A stretch of 8,968 nt of DNA. Origin: a bacterium Ga0077546 (lineage in GTDB: Bacteria; Cyanobacteriota; Vampirovibrionia; Obscuribacterales; Obscuribacteraceae). The stretch's first letter is position 1. The number at the start of each line of letters is the position of its first letter. The stretch is taken from NCBI GenBank assembly GCA_001464165.1, contig LNEX01000281.1:1-8968 (forward strand), read 5' to 3'. Made by a program: the position numbers and the translations under genes. Shown piece by piece: positions 1-5,430 of this stretch. The notes under the pieces are model-generated. The model did no database searches and had not been told where the DNA came from. It saw only the letters and a list, made by a program, of their open reading frames with translations.

Positions 1-38
1 TTGATTGCTAGTGGTCATTGTATTTCTCTCCAAAGAAA

Positions 39-72
39 AACTCCCTCTCTCGCGGCTGCGGGAAAGGGAGTT
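39..72 (-). terminator. Intrinsic terminator, best on the minus strand
   Basis: A 15-pair stem closes on the four-base loop GGCT, with one mismatch (47/64) and one G-T pair (50/61). Read on the minus strand the stem is followed at once by TTTTTCTTT, a proper U-tract. Read on the plus strand it is followed by GCTAACTT, a poor one. It could therefore end minus-strand transcription coming from about position 190. It might also act weakly on a plus-strand gene lying left of the window. Confidence 0.7.
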
Positions 73-92
73 GCTAACTTAATTACGGATGT

Positions 93-188
93 TTAGTCTC
101 GAATTATTCGATCAAAATCGTAATGCAACAAATCCCTGCCCGCGTGGGGCATGGACATCTGCATGTTTCTGGTGGAACGATTTAACAT
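93..188 (-). CDS. Candidate leaderless small ORF, 31 codons, unknown
   Basis: The frame runs from an ATG at 188-186 to TAA at 95-93 and encodes a 31-residue peptide rich in Arg, Asp and Met, ending in DRIIRD. It has no Shine-Dalgarno sequence. The ATG lies six bases after a CATAAT -10-like hexamer, so it would sit at the predicted transcription start, as in leaderless messages. A strong intrinsic terminator begins 20 bases after the stop. The promoter, frame and terminator together suggest a transcript of about 155 bases. I do not recognise the peptide. The unit could equally be a noncoding RNA in which this frame occurs by chance, or the frame could be a remnant of a larger gene. No other gene is visible in bases 1-316. 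Confidence 0.22.
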   Translation of the reverse strand: MLNRSTRNMQMSMPHAGRDLLHYDFDRIIRD

Positions 189-194
189 GCCGGC

Positions 195-223
195 ATTATG
201 CGGGTATAAAAAATTGATTGCAA
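195..223 (-). promoter_or_regulatory. Promoter-like pair for a minus-strand small transcript
   Basis: On the minus strand TTGCAA (223-218) and CATAAT (200-195) are separated by exactly 17 bases, close to the sigma-70 consensus. Start of transcription is predicted near 188. The region just downstream is a 10-base perfect palindrome, ATGCCGGCAT (187-196). The match is suggestive only; AT-rich intergenic DNA gives such pairs by chance. Confidence 0.3.
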
Positions 224-331
224 GGCAATTCGACTAATTGTTAAGCAACCATGAATAAGCAACTTGAAAAAGCGATAGGATAAGCTCAATACATTTAGAA
301 GATTGCAGATTGATGATTGTTGATTGAAAAA

Positions 332-1114
332 ATGCATCCTACTTACAAACAAAAACTAGTGACGCCGCTGCTATTTTCTTTGCTATTTTCGTTGTTGTTT
401 TCGCTGCTATTTTCGTTGCTATTCCTTGATTGCAATACTAACTCTGCCGCCCAAGCGAGCCATGAACTGGGCTGGTCACTAACTCAGAACCGCAAACACC
501 TTGGCTTATATAAAGTAAGTATGGCGCGCACCGGAATGCGCATTGAGATGCCCAATCAACGAATAATAGCCTTGTGCCTGCCCCCAGGAAAGACTGTCTT
601 CGTAATGAATATTGCCAGCAAACGCTGCTGCCAAGTTCCACTAGCAAATTTCGAAGGGCAAATGTTGCGGCACCTGGCAATTGGAAAAGGTATGGTAATG
701 ACCGATGTTCCGGTAGCTAAGATTGGACAGACTAACTACCTAAAAGTCAAAACCAATTACTACGGCATCGATACTAAGAAGCAAGCGCAATACGCTTCAC
801 ATGTTGCGGCAAGCATGATTGAGCGGCGCCAAGCCGCGCAATCGGTGCACTTGCTTGCCCTCGCCGATTGCCCTTTCTCAGCCGCTGGCAGGCTCATGAC
901 TAAGATCTATGGTTTGCCGAATCTTGATACTATTCCAATAGAAATGTACTACACAGACCCAGATGGTGGCGGGCATCAAATGCTCGAAACCCTTTCAATC
1001 TCACGCATAAACATAGACAACAGACTTGTATTACCAACCGGTTTAAAGCAGTCGTCACTTGCCGAGGTTCTGCTCGACGGCAACGAATCAGCAGTAGATA
1101 TACTCAACTTTTAG
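332..1114 (+). CDS. Exported or membrane-anchored protein of unknown function
   Basis: The protein is 260 residues from this ATG; an in-frame TTG at 317 would add five. Neither start has a clear Shine-Dalgarno sequence, and I prefer the ATG because the short basic segment before the hydrophobic core is complete from it. The leader is a basic n-region followed by an unusually long core made of four LLFS units plus LLFL. A signal peptidase I site is plausible after SAAQA. The FLDC sequence is a poor lipobox. The mature part begins with a polar strand-rich region, with a vicinal cysteine pair (KRCCQVPL) near residue 98. It has an alternating pattern, with a basic 'RIEMPNQ' strand and then 'PPGKTVFVMN', which reminds me of LolA/DUF4412-like periplasmic folds; this is a weak resemblance, not an assignment. 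It stands alone, with 232 bases before the next gene. Confidence 0.75.
   Translation: MHPTYKQKLVTPLLFSLLFSLLFSLLFSLLFLDCNTNSAAQASHELGWSLTQNRKHLGLYKVSMARTGMRIEMPNQRIIALCLPPGKTVFVMNIASKRCCQVPLANFEGQMLRHLAIGKGMVMTDVPVAKIGQTNYLKVKTNYYGIDTKKQAQYASHVAASMIERRQAAQSVHLLALADCPFSAAGRLMTKIYGLPNLDTIPIEMYYTDPDGGGHQMLETLSISRINIDNRLVLPTGLKQSSLAEVLLDGNESAVDILNF
368..427 (+). repeat. 12-base tandem repeat inside a signal peptide
   Basis: Five in-frame 12-base units close to YTGCTATTTTCG start at 368, 380, 392, 404 and 416. The first four encode LLFS and the last, degenerate one encodes LLFL. Units differ at a few positions, mostly synonymous (ctg/ttg, cta/ttg, tct/tcg). Gain or loss of one unit would change the hydrophobic core by four residues without a frameshift. 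Confidence 0.85.
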
Positions 1115-1223
1115 CCTCATTCAATTGACCTCTGCTGATTGGCAAAAGTCAGATTCCAGTTGAGGCAACGGTTCAACTTTTGGGGAGCAGGTCGGTCAGG
1201 TTTTGATGCCAATGCGCCGCCAA

Positions 1224-1257
1224 AAAGGGAAGATTTTTTCGAAAAAATCTTCCCTTT
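1224..1257. repeat. Perfect 34-base palindrome in the intergenic gap
   Basis: Both arms of 17 bases match exactly around the centre at 1240/1241. The core is six T, CG, six A, flanked by AAAGGGAAGA and its complement. As RNA it folds into a hairpin on either strand, but only TTTGG follows on the plus strand and it sits 110 bases after the stop of the upstream gene, so it is an imperfect intrinsic terminator at best. A protein-binding site or small mobile repeat is possible. The rest of 1115-1346 holds only a 10-base palindrome, GGCTTAAGCC (1316-1325), and two near-copies of AATGCTGAAYACTA near 1301 and 1346. Confidence 0.8.
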
Positions 1258-1346
1258 GGAAACCAACAACTGAGAAGTAGCAGCATATGCAATAATCAAA
1301 AATGCTGAATACTAAGGCTTAAGCCAAGAAGTCTCTGGATACAGAA

Positions 1347-1877
1347 ATGCTGAACACTAGCGCCATTGAAATTGATTTGTATGATCACGCCACCGACTCA
1401 CTTGAGCAGATCACGCATTTGCTTCATCGAGCCTACGCCACTCTTGCCGCACGCGGCTTCAACTATGTAGCCGCCACGCAAACTACCGCAGTCACAGAGA
1501 GTCGGCTGAGCGCAGGCAAGGGATACATTGTTAGACAGAAGGGAAACGACCAAATAATCGGTACCATCACCTATTACACAACCGCAAGAGATGCGCCTGA
1601 CGAACCCGATTATTACAAGAAGAGCGCAGTCGGCCATTTTGGGCAATTTGCAGTACTACCAGAAATGCAAAAGCTAGGTCTCGGCAGTAAGCTTGTGGAG
1701 TTCGTGGAATCTCTTGCTCGTGCTGACAGCAAAGACGAGCTTGCCTGTGATACCGCCGAAGGTGCCACTGATTTAATCGATTACTATACGAGCCGCGGTT
1801 ACAAACTAATTGAGCATCACCAATGGGATAAAGCTTGCTATCGCAGTGTGATTCTAAGTAAAAGCCTGGGTAAGTAG
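1347..1877 (+). CDS. GNAT-family N-acetyltransferase
   Basis: This 176-residue protein has the size and layout of a single-domain Gcn5-related acetyltransferase, which moves an acetyl group from acetyl-CoA to an amine. The acetyl-CoA pyrophosphate-binding loop (motif A, Q/R-x-x-G-x-G/A) is seen as QKLGLGS at residues 108-114. It is preceded by the expected strand FGQFAVLPEM, with a proline before the loop, and followed by the helix KLVEFVESLA. The late YYTSRGYK (146-153) is the usual motif B region. The early helix with HLLHRAYATLAARGFNY and the strand IGTITYY fit the family. The substrate cannot be told. The start is the first ATG in frame, with only a weak ribosome site upstream (AAGAAG, 12 bases away). 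It is followed 40 bases later by a membrane protein gene in the same direction; co-transcription is possible. Confidence 0.85.
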   Translation: MLNTSAIEIDLYDHATDSLEQITHLLHRAYATLAARGFNYVAATQTTAVTESRLSAGKGYIVRQKGNDQIIGTITYYTTARDAPDEPDYYKKSAVGHFGQFAVLPEMQKLGLGSKLVEFVESLARADSKDELACDTAEGATDLIDYYTSRGYKLIEHHQWDKACYRSVILSKSLGK

Positions 1878-1917
1878 ACGGAATTCGAAGCAGCGCCGTT
1901 TTTGATAAGATAGCTAC

Positions 1918-2364
1918 ATGAAGTGGATCTACCTATTTAGAAAATACGCTGTGTGGCTGAGTATAAATATCTACCTGCTGCTCACAACAATGTGGCTGAG
2001 CGCCATGCGCAGTGGAGTATTGAAATATGCTTGCTGTCAACCCGAAAGCCACTCGATGCTCATCAATCTACAGTTAATTTTCAGCCCCTGGACCCCAACC
2101 CTGATCGCAACAGCCACATTGTTAATGTGGCTTAGCTTTACCGCCATGAATTTAGATATAAAGTATGGTGCACGAGCTTGGACCACTCTGCAAGCGAAAT
2201 TAGTTCAACATAAAGGCTATATCTGGCTCCCTGCTATAGCGGTTGCATGCTGCTTCTTGTTCGGAGACAAACTAGCAACTCTACTATCACTTCTGTCGTG
2301 GGTCGCATTTATCGGGTTCTTAGCTTCTTGCAGTCTTCTATTAATGAAAACAAGGAAGGCCTGA
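1918..2364 (+). CDS. Small integral membrane protein, unknown function
   Basis: The protein has 148 residues and about four hydrophobic segments, near residues 12-30, 58-77, 101-116 and 118-142, with basic ends (N-terminal RK, C-terminal KTRKA). The two loops between segments 1-2 and 2-3 are polar, and the first carries a cysteine pair (ACC). I recognise no family. The ATG has no good Shine-Dalgarno sequence (TAAGATAG lies upstream). A second frame overlaps it but has no coding support. The gene ends only 12 bases from the end of the convergent PH-like gene on the other strand, with no terminator between them, so the two transcripts probably overlap. Confidence 0.65.
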   Translation: MKWIYLFRKYAVWLSINIYLLLTTMWLSAMRSGVLKYACCQPESHSMLINLQLIFSPWTPTLIATATLLMWLSFTAMNLDIKYGARAWTTLQAKLVQHKGYIWLPAIAVACCFLFGDKLATLLSLLSWVAFIGFLASCSLLLMKTRKA

Positions 2365-2376
2365 GGCAATTTCACG

Positions 2377-2742
2377 CTATGCCTGGCGAGGGTGAATCCG
2401 CTCCAATTGCACCACAAATCTCATCGCGCTCCAGATGGCATACAACGGCCCACCTGGCGGCAGCAGAACATCCCGCTGAAGGCCGCTATCATCAACAAAA
2501 TAGAACCACTGCGAACTGGATCTGAGCATGGCAATCTCATCTTTCCAGGCGTCCCAATCTCCCGATGCCTCATACTGCCGCATAACCTTATCTAGTTCAG
2601 ACATTCCCATTTCGCGGATCTGTCCATATCGCAATTGATGCTTGAAAGACGGCCTAGACCAGAATACACGTCTTGATGTCGCGAAAAACCATGTTTCTGA
2701 ATCTTCAACAAAAGCAAACACTGGCAGCTCTTCAGGCTGCAA
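2377..2742 (-). pseudogene. Second PH-like domain, cut off by an in-frame stop
   Basis: This frame directly continues the preceding gene after a TAA (2745-2743); its nominal start, a TTG at 2742, immediately follows the stop codon and has no ribosome site. The 121 residues align with the first domain of the upstream part. EELPVFAF...TWFFATSRRVFW matches GEIPIVAC...SWVLLTTKRIIW over 25 positions without a gap, and WFYFVDDSG...LPPG matches LFLFDSSGG...LEPG. A stretch of about 26 residues (near 'MRQYEASGDW') is inserted between these blocks. The match also runs upstream across the stop codon for at least 16 residues (FRSLTVDLQHFLLAEA against FEEWDESVRVFLFAHS). The TTG is therefore inside a domain, not at its start. 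A broken gene, readthrough, reinitiation on the TTG, or a sequencing error could each explain it. Confidence 0.6.
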
Positions 2743-3342
2743 TTAGGCTTCAGCGAGCAGGAAATGTTGCAAGTCAACAGTCAGAGACCGAAACAATTTA
2801 GTGGAATAGACTTGAGATTGCTTCAAGAGAGATTTTTCTAACCGCAAAGCTTTATAGGCATCTGAACCGGTGGTCGGGGGGTCAGCCTGCATAAACCCTG
2901 CACGAGTCCGCCCAGGCCGCCCAGAAGATTTAAGCCAACCACTGAGAAGCTGCCAGATTGCATGCCTCATTGCCACTTGTGTTCTTCCAGGCTCAAGGTA
3001 GACCTCGTACCGACCACCAGAAGAATCAAACAGGAACAACGACGGGCTTCTTTCAGGGTCACTGGACAAACCAATATCTTCGATCTCTTCCAGCTTGAGC
3101 TCGCACTTACTATCATCCGGATCGGTCCAGATTATCCGCTTGGTTGTAAGCAAAACCCAACTAGCTTCTGACCGATAGCAAGCCACAATCGGAATTTCGC
3201 CCACTGCCAAATTTGAATGTGCGAAGAGAAAAACTCGAACCGACTCATCCCATTCTTCAAAGACCTTTGTCAGCTCCGAACCCTTGCCGAACTTCTGCTT
3301 TACTCGGGCAGCCTCTAACTCTTCAGATGGCTTCAAATGCAT
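2743..3342 (-). CDS. PH-like (bacterial) domain protein, probably 5' part of a two-domain gene
   Basis: The 199-residue product has no signal peptide or membrane segment. Residues about 25-137 form a PH-like beta domain, judged from the W-x-L-x-T-x-K-R-I-I-W core (W62, W72), the alternating acidic and hydrophobic strands (ELKLEEIEDIGLSS, SLFLFDSSGGRYEVYL) and a closing helix (AMRHAIWQLLSGW). Bacterial domains of this kind often sit beside membrane proteins, but the ligand is unknown and the family call is from pattern only. Residues 140-170 are a basic, Pro/Gly-rich linker, and 170-199 begin the second domain before the TAA. It starts with ATG nine bases after the RDD gene's stop, with a good Shine-Dalgarno sequence, GAGGAAG, overlapping that stop. 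The two genes are thus probably one operon with coupled translation. Confidence 0.7.
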   Translation of the reverse strand: MHLKPSEELEAARVKQKFGKGSELTKVFEEWDESVRVFLFAHSNLAVGEIPIVACYRSEASWVLLTTKRIIWTDPDDSKCELKLEEIEDIGLSSDPERSPSLFLFDSSGGRYEVYLEPGRTQVAMRHAIWQLLSGWLKSSGRPGRTRAGFMQADPPTTGSDAYKALRLEKSLLKQSQVYSTKLFRSLTVDLQHFLLAEA

Positions 3343-3346
3343 CGCA

Positions 3347-3353
3347 CTTCCTC
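3347..3353 (-). promoter_or_regulatory. Shine-Dalgarno GAGGAAG overlapping the upstream stop
   Basis: On the minus strand the RDD gene's TGA (3354-3352) runs into GAGGAAG, four bases before the ATG of the PH-like gene. It is among the strongest ribosome sites in the window. It fixes that start and implies coupling of translation between the two genes. Confidence 0.7.
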
Positions 3354-4029
3354 ATGAGCCTTGATTCCCACGCTTCAGAAAGTCTACCTCTAACCCTAGC
3401 AAATGTTCGGCATTGACAGCGAATGTTTGCTTTGAACTAGTGAAATGACACAGTAACAGTGAGTGCAGAATGCACGCCCCCCAAAGCAAATAGCATAAAA
3501 CGATTCCAAACTGAATTCCTAGAGAGTAGATTAGCTGTCCAAAGAAGCCGAACAGAACCGTTGTGGCCACAAAGAAAGCAATCGTACCGAGCACACAGGA
3601 GCACAAAACATAGAAATACTGAACACAACCGTAATCTATCTCGTTCATCCAACGATTGATTCGCTTTCTCCTAAAGTCAATCACTAGACCCATCAGCATC
3701 TCACCAGGTGTCTGGGAATGCATAAAGACTCTAAAGCAAAGGCGCAGATATATGATGGGAATTGGAGTGAGAAGCAACACTAGCGAAACGAGCACGACGT
3801 GATCCTTTGCCAATGCATGACCAAGACGTTGCATAAATCCGAAGCTGGCAGAAAACTCGGGCAGAGTGCCGAGATTGAACAAAATAGGAATGCTAACAAT
3901 GCCGCTACTGATAGCCCAGTCAACAACAAGGGCAGCAGTGCGCCGCTTCGCCATCTGCCAATTGTCTTGCAGGTCAGGCCTCGGCGCCACGTAAATTTCC
4001 GAATTCACTAAATTCGACCTTGTTAGCAA
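3352..4029 (-). CDS. RDD-family integral membrane protein
   Basis: The RDD motif is visible: KRRTAALVVDW (residues 28-38, with R30 and D37) at the first membrane helix, and SQTPGEMLMGLVI (105-117), which matches the family's G/S-Q-T-P-G-K block. There are four or so membrane helices, near 31-52, 76-97, 138-162 and 166-194, the last two in one hydrophobic tract. The function of RDD proteins is mostly unclear; some have been linked to ion transport. The start is uncertain. The longest frame begins at TTG 4029 with no ribosome site. A GTG at 4008 is preceded at a nine-base spacing by AAGG and would shorten the protein by seven residues to 218. An ATG at residue 26 would leave the domain nearly intact but has no ribosome site. 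It is the first gene of a minus-strand operon with the PH-like gene. Confidence 0.82.
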   Translation of the reverse strand: MLTRSNLVNSEIYVAPRPDLQDNWQMAKRRTAALVVDWAISSGIVSIPILFNLGTLPEFSASFGFMQRLGHALAKDHVVLVSLVLLLTPIPIIYLRLCFRVFMHSQTPGEMLMGLVIDFRRKRINRWMNEIDYGCVQYFYVLCSCVLGTIAFFVATTVLFGFFGQLIYSLGIQFGIVLCYLLWGACILHSLLLCHFTSSKQTFAVNAEHLLGLEVDFLKRGNQGS

Positions 4030-4043
4030 GTTGGTAACAACTT
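4028..4043. promoter_or_regulatory. Inverted repeat AAGTTG-GTAA-CAACTT
   Basis: Six-base arms separated by four bases form a perfect dyad over the possible TTG start of the RDD gene (minus strand). It lies in the 156-base gap between two divergent genes, so it could be an operator, but a dyad this short can arise by chance. A weak minus -10-like TATGCT lies near 4050. Confidence 0.3.
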
Positions 4044-4117
4044 AAAGCATACCCGGCCCTATATTGAAATCACAGAGCAGCGGTTGCAATTCTCCACCCC
4101 AGACCAGAGCCGCTCCT

Positions 4118-4148
4118 GTTTTACCACTGTTTTATCACTGCTACCACT
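4118..4148 (+). repeat. Short direct repeats upstream of the 4186 gene
   Basis: GTTTTACCACT (4118-4128) is followed directly by GTTTTATCACT (4129-4139), differing at one base, and then by a shorter third copy GCTACCACT (4140-4148). The 11-base period is about one helical turn, so repeated copies face the same side of the DNA. They end 37 bases before the start codon and could be a cooperative protein-binding site. Confidence 0.5.
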
Positions 4149-4185
4149 GAGTTAATAACCCCGCACTCAGAAGAGGCCCAACAAA

Positions 4186-5400
4186 ATGAATATGAACATC
4201 AGAGACCTACAGGATCGCTCAAACACTCAAGATCGCACAAACTATCAAGACGCCGGCCAAGATAGATTTACTAGCTGGACACAACAAGCAAGCAACGATG
4301 CCACCGACTTCTTTCGCAGCCAAAGTAGAAGCCGCACCCCCGACAGAATGGCTCAAAACATGCTGGACAGCCTAGAAATAACACCCCTCTTTGTCAGCGT
4401 CAGCAATACATCTGACCACCGCTCGCACCGCAATTCCCGCGACTCTCATGATGGGCACAGGCTCGCTCACGACGGCCATCGCAACTCGATGAACGGAGAA
4501 CGCATCACCATTGATCTTGGTATCGGCGGCAGTGCCCTAGTAATTGACACAGTTAGAGATCGCCGAGGCAATTCAGAAGTACAGCTAATTAGTCTGCTCA
4601 ATCAAAGAAGACCTGAAGAACTAAATCGCACTATGCCATACGACCGCCACAATTCGCCAACGGCAGGCCAAGACATTTTGCCCCGCGATCGCTATGATTC
4701 GCCGTCACCAACGTCCGACACCAGACCACTGCCACCCTGCCCACCTGGGTTCGATCAAACAAAATGGGAAAATGGTCACGACACAATCAAATATGCAGTT
4801 GGAAGGGAGCTGGCCCGCTCATTCGATCAGCTTCTAGCTATTCCTGATGAAGCCGGACAGAAGAAATTTGCCGAAAACTTCCTCAAGACTCAAGTGCCAA
4901 ACATGGAAGCTCGCGGTGGAAAGGTTCTCGCCATTAAGGACGAAAAAGTATTGCTCGACGCTGGCGATGGCTCAGGCCCTCTCTGGATAGACGTTGTAAA
5001 AAACATCGGTGGCAGCAACCCTGAAGTACAGTGGACAGTGCTTGGCAAAGGAGATGCTTCACAAACCAGGGCACCCGAGTTCGCCCCCACGCCCCCAGGA
5101 TTCGACCCAGTGAAATGGGACAACGGCCACGATACACCTAAATATTTCGTCGGTCACCTAGTGGCAGATATGCTGCAGCAAGATCGACTAAATCCTGACC
5201 GAGACGGCCAGAAAGCAAGAGTAGAGCAGTTCCTGAAGAAGCAGGTTCCAGCCATCGAGGCTAAAGGCATCAAGGTACACAATGTCATCGGCGAAAAGAT
5301 ACTGATGGACGTCCATGATGGGACAGGCGCCCACTGGGTTGACACAGTAGCTGATGTCGGTGGAAAAAATCCACAAGCTAGCTGGTTGGTAGAAGCCTAA
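4186..5400 (+). CDS. Unrecognised hydrophilic protein with two tandem ~100-residue domains
   Basis: The protein has 404 residues, no signal peptide and no membrane segment. Residues 1-105 and about 140-183 look disordered: rich in Asp, Arg, Gln, Ser, His and Pro, with many R-x-R, Q-D-R and H-D-G-H-R elements. Between them lies a short strand-rich patch (ERITIDLGIGGSALVIDTV). Residues 184-287 and 301-403 are two copies of one domain. Each opens with PPGFDxxKWxNGHDTxKY and contains GQKxxxExFLKxQVPxxEAxG, the late motif DGxGxxWxDxVxxxGGxNP and a closing tryptophan strand. The conserved Asp, His and Trp positions may be structural or catalytic; I cannot tell. I know of no family match. It has an AAGAGG ribosome site (4171-4176), nine bases before the ATG. 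It ends 30 bases from the end of the convergent kinase gene, with no clear terminator. Confidence 0.75.
   Translation: MNMNIRDLQDRSNTQDRTNYQDAGQDRFTSWTQQASNDATDFFRSQSRSRTPDRMAQNMLDSLEITPLFVSVSNTSDHRSHRNSRDSHDGHRLAHDGHRNSMNGERITIDLGIGGSALVIDTVRDRRGNSEVQLISLLNQRRPEELNRTMPYDRHNSPTAGQDILPRDRYDSPSPTSDTRPLPPCPPGFDQTKWENGHDTIKYAVGRELARSFDQLLAIPDEAGQKKFAENFLKTQVPNMEARGGKVLAIKDEKVLLDAGDGSGPLWIDVVKNIGGSNPEVQWTVLGKGDASQTRAPEFAPTPPGFDPVKWDNGHDTPKYFVGHLVADMLQQDRLNPDRDGQKARVEQFLKKQVPAIEAKGIKVHNVIGEKILMDVHDGTGAHWVDTVADVGGKNPQASWLVEA
4735..5397 (+). repeat. Intragenic duplication of a ~100-residue domain
   Basis: Copy A (4735-5046) and copy B (5086-5397) encode clearly similar proteins and are joined by an Ala/Pro linker. 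The nucleotide sequences have drifted, so the duplication is old and both copies have been kept under selection at the protein level. The best-kept parts are the opening GFD, KW, GHD and KY residues and the later DGxG and GGxNP turns. Confidence 0.8.
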
Positions 5401-5430
5401 CAACTTAAATAATACGGGAAGTCTAAGAGT

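Noticed and set aside
425..439. Lipoprotein cleavage site at FLDC
   Set aside because: The residue before the cysteine is Asp, outside the usual lipobox, and a signal peptidase I site (A-Q-A) lies just after.
438..680. 80-codon minus frame antisense to the first gene
   Set aside because: No ribosome site or recognisable domain; it lies wholly inside a better gene.
1117..1299. 60-codon minus frame in the gap after the first gene
   Set aside because: It crosses the perfect palindrome, has no ribosome site and shows no coding pattern; its residues follow the repeat sequence.
1953..2135. Second plus frame inside the small membrane protein gene
   Set aside because: It overlaps a frame with clear membrane segments and has no coding signal of its own.
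2742..2742. TTG at 2742 as a genuine start of an independent gene
   Set aside because: It directly follows the stop of the upstream part, has no ribosome site and lies inside a domain that is homologous upstream of it.
4685..4692. GCGATCGC, the cyanobacterial HIP1 octamer
   Set aside because: Only one copy was noticed, inside a gene; a single occurrence says nothing about lineage.
5401..5430. Terminator between the convergent 4186 gene and kinase gene
   Set aside because: The 30 bases contain no stable stem with a U-tract on either strand.
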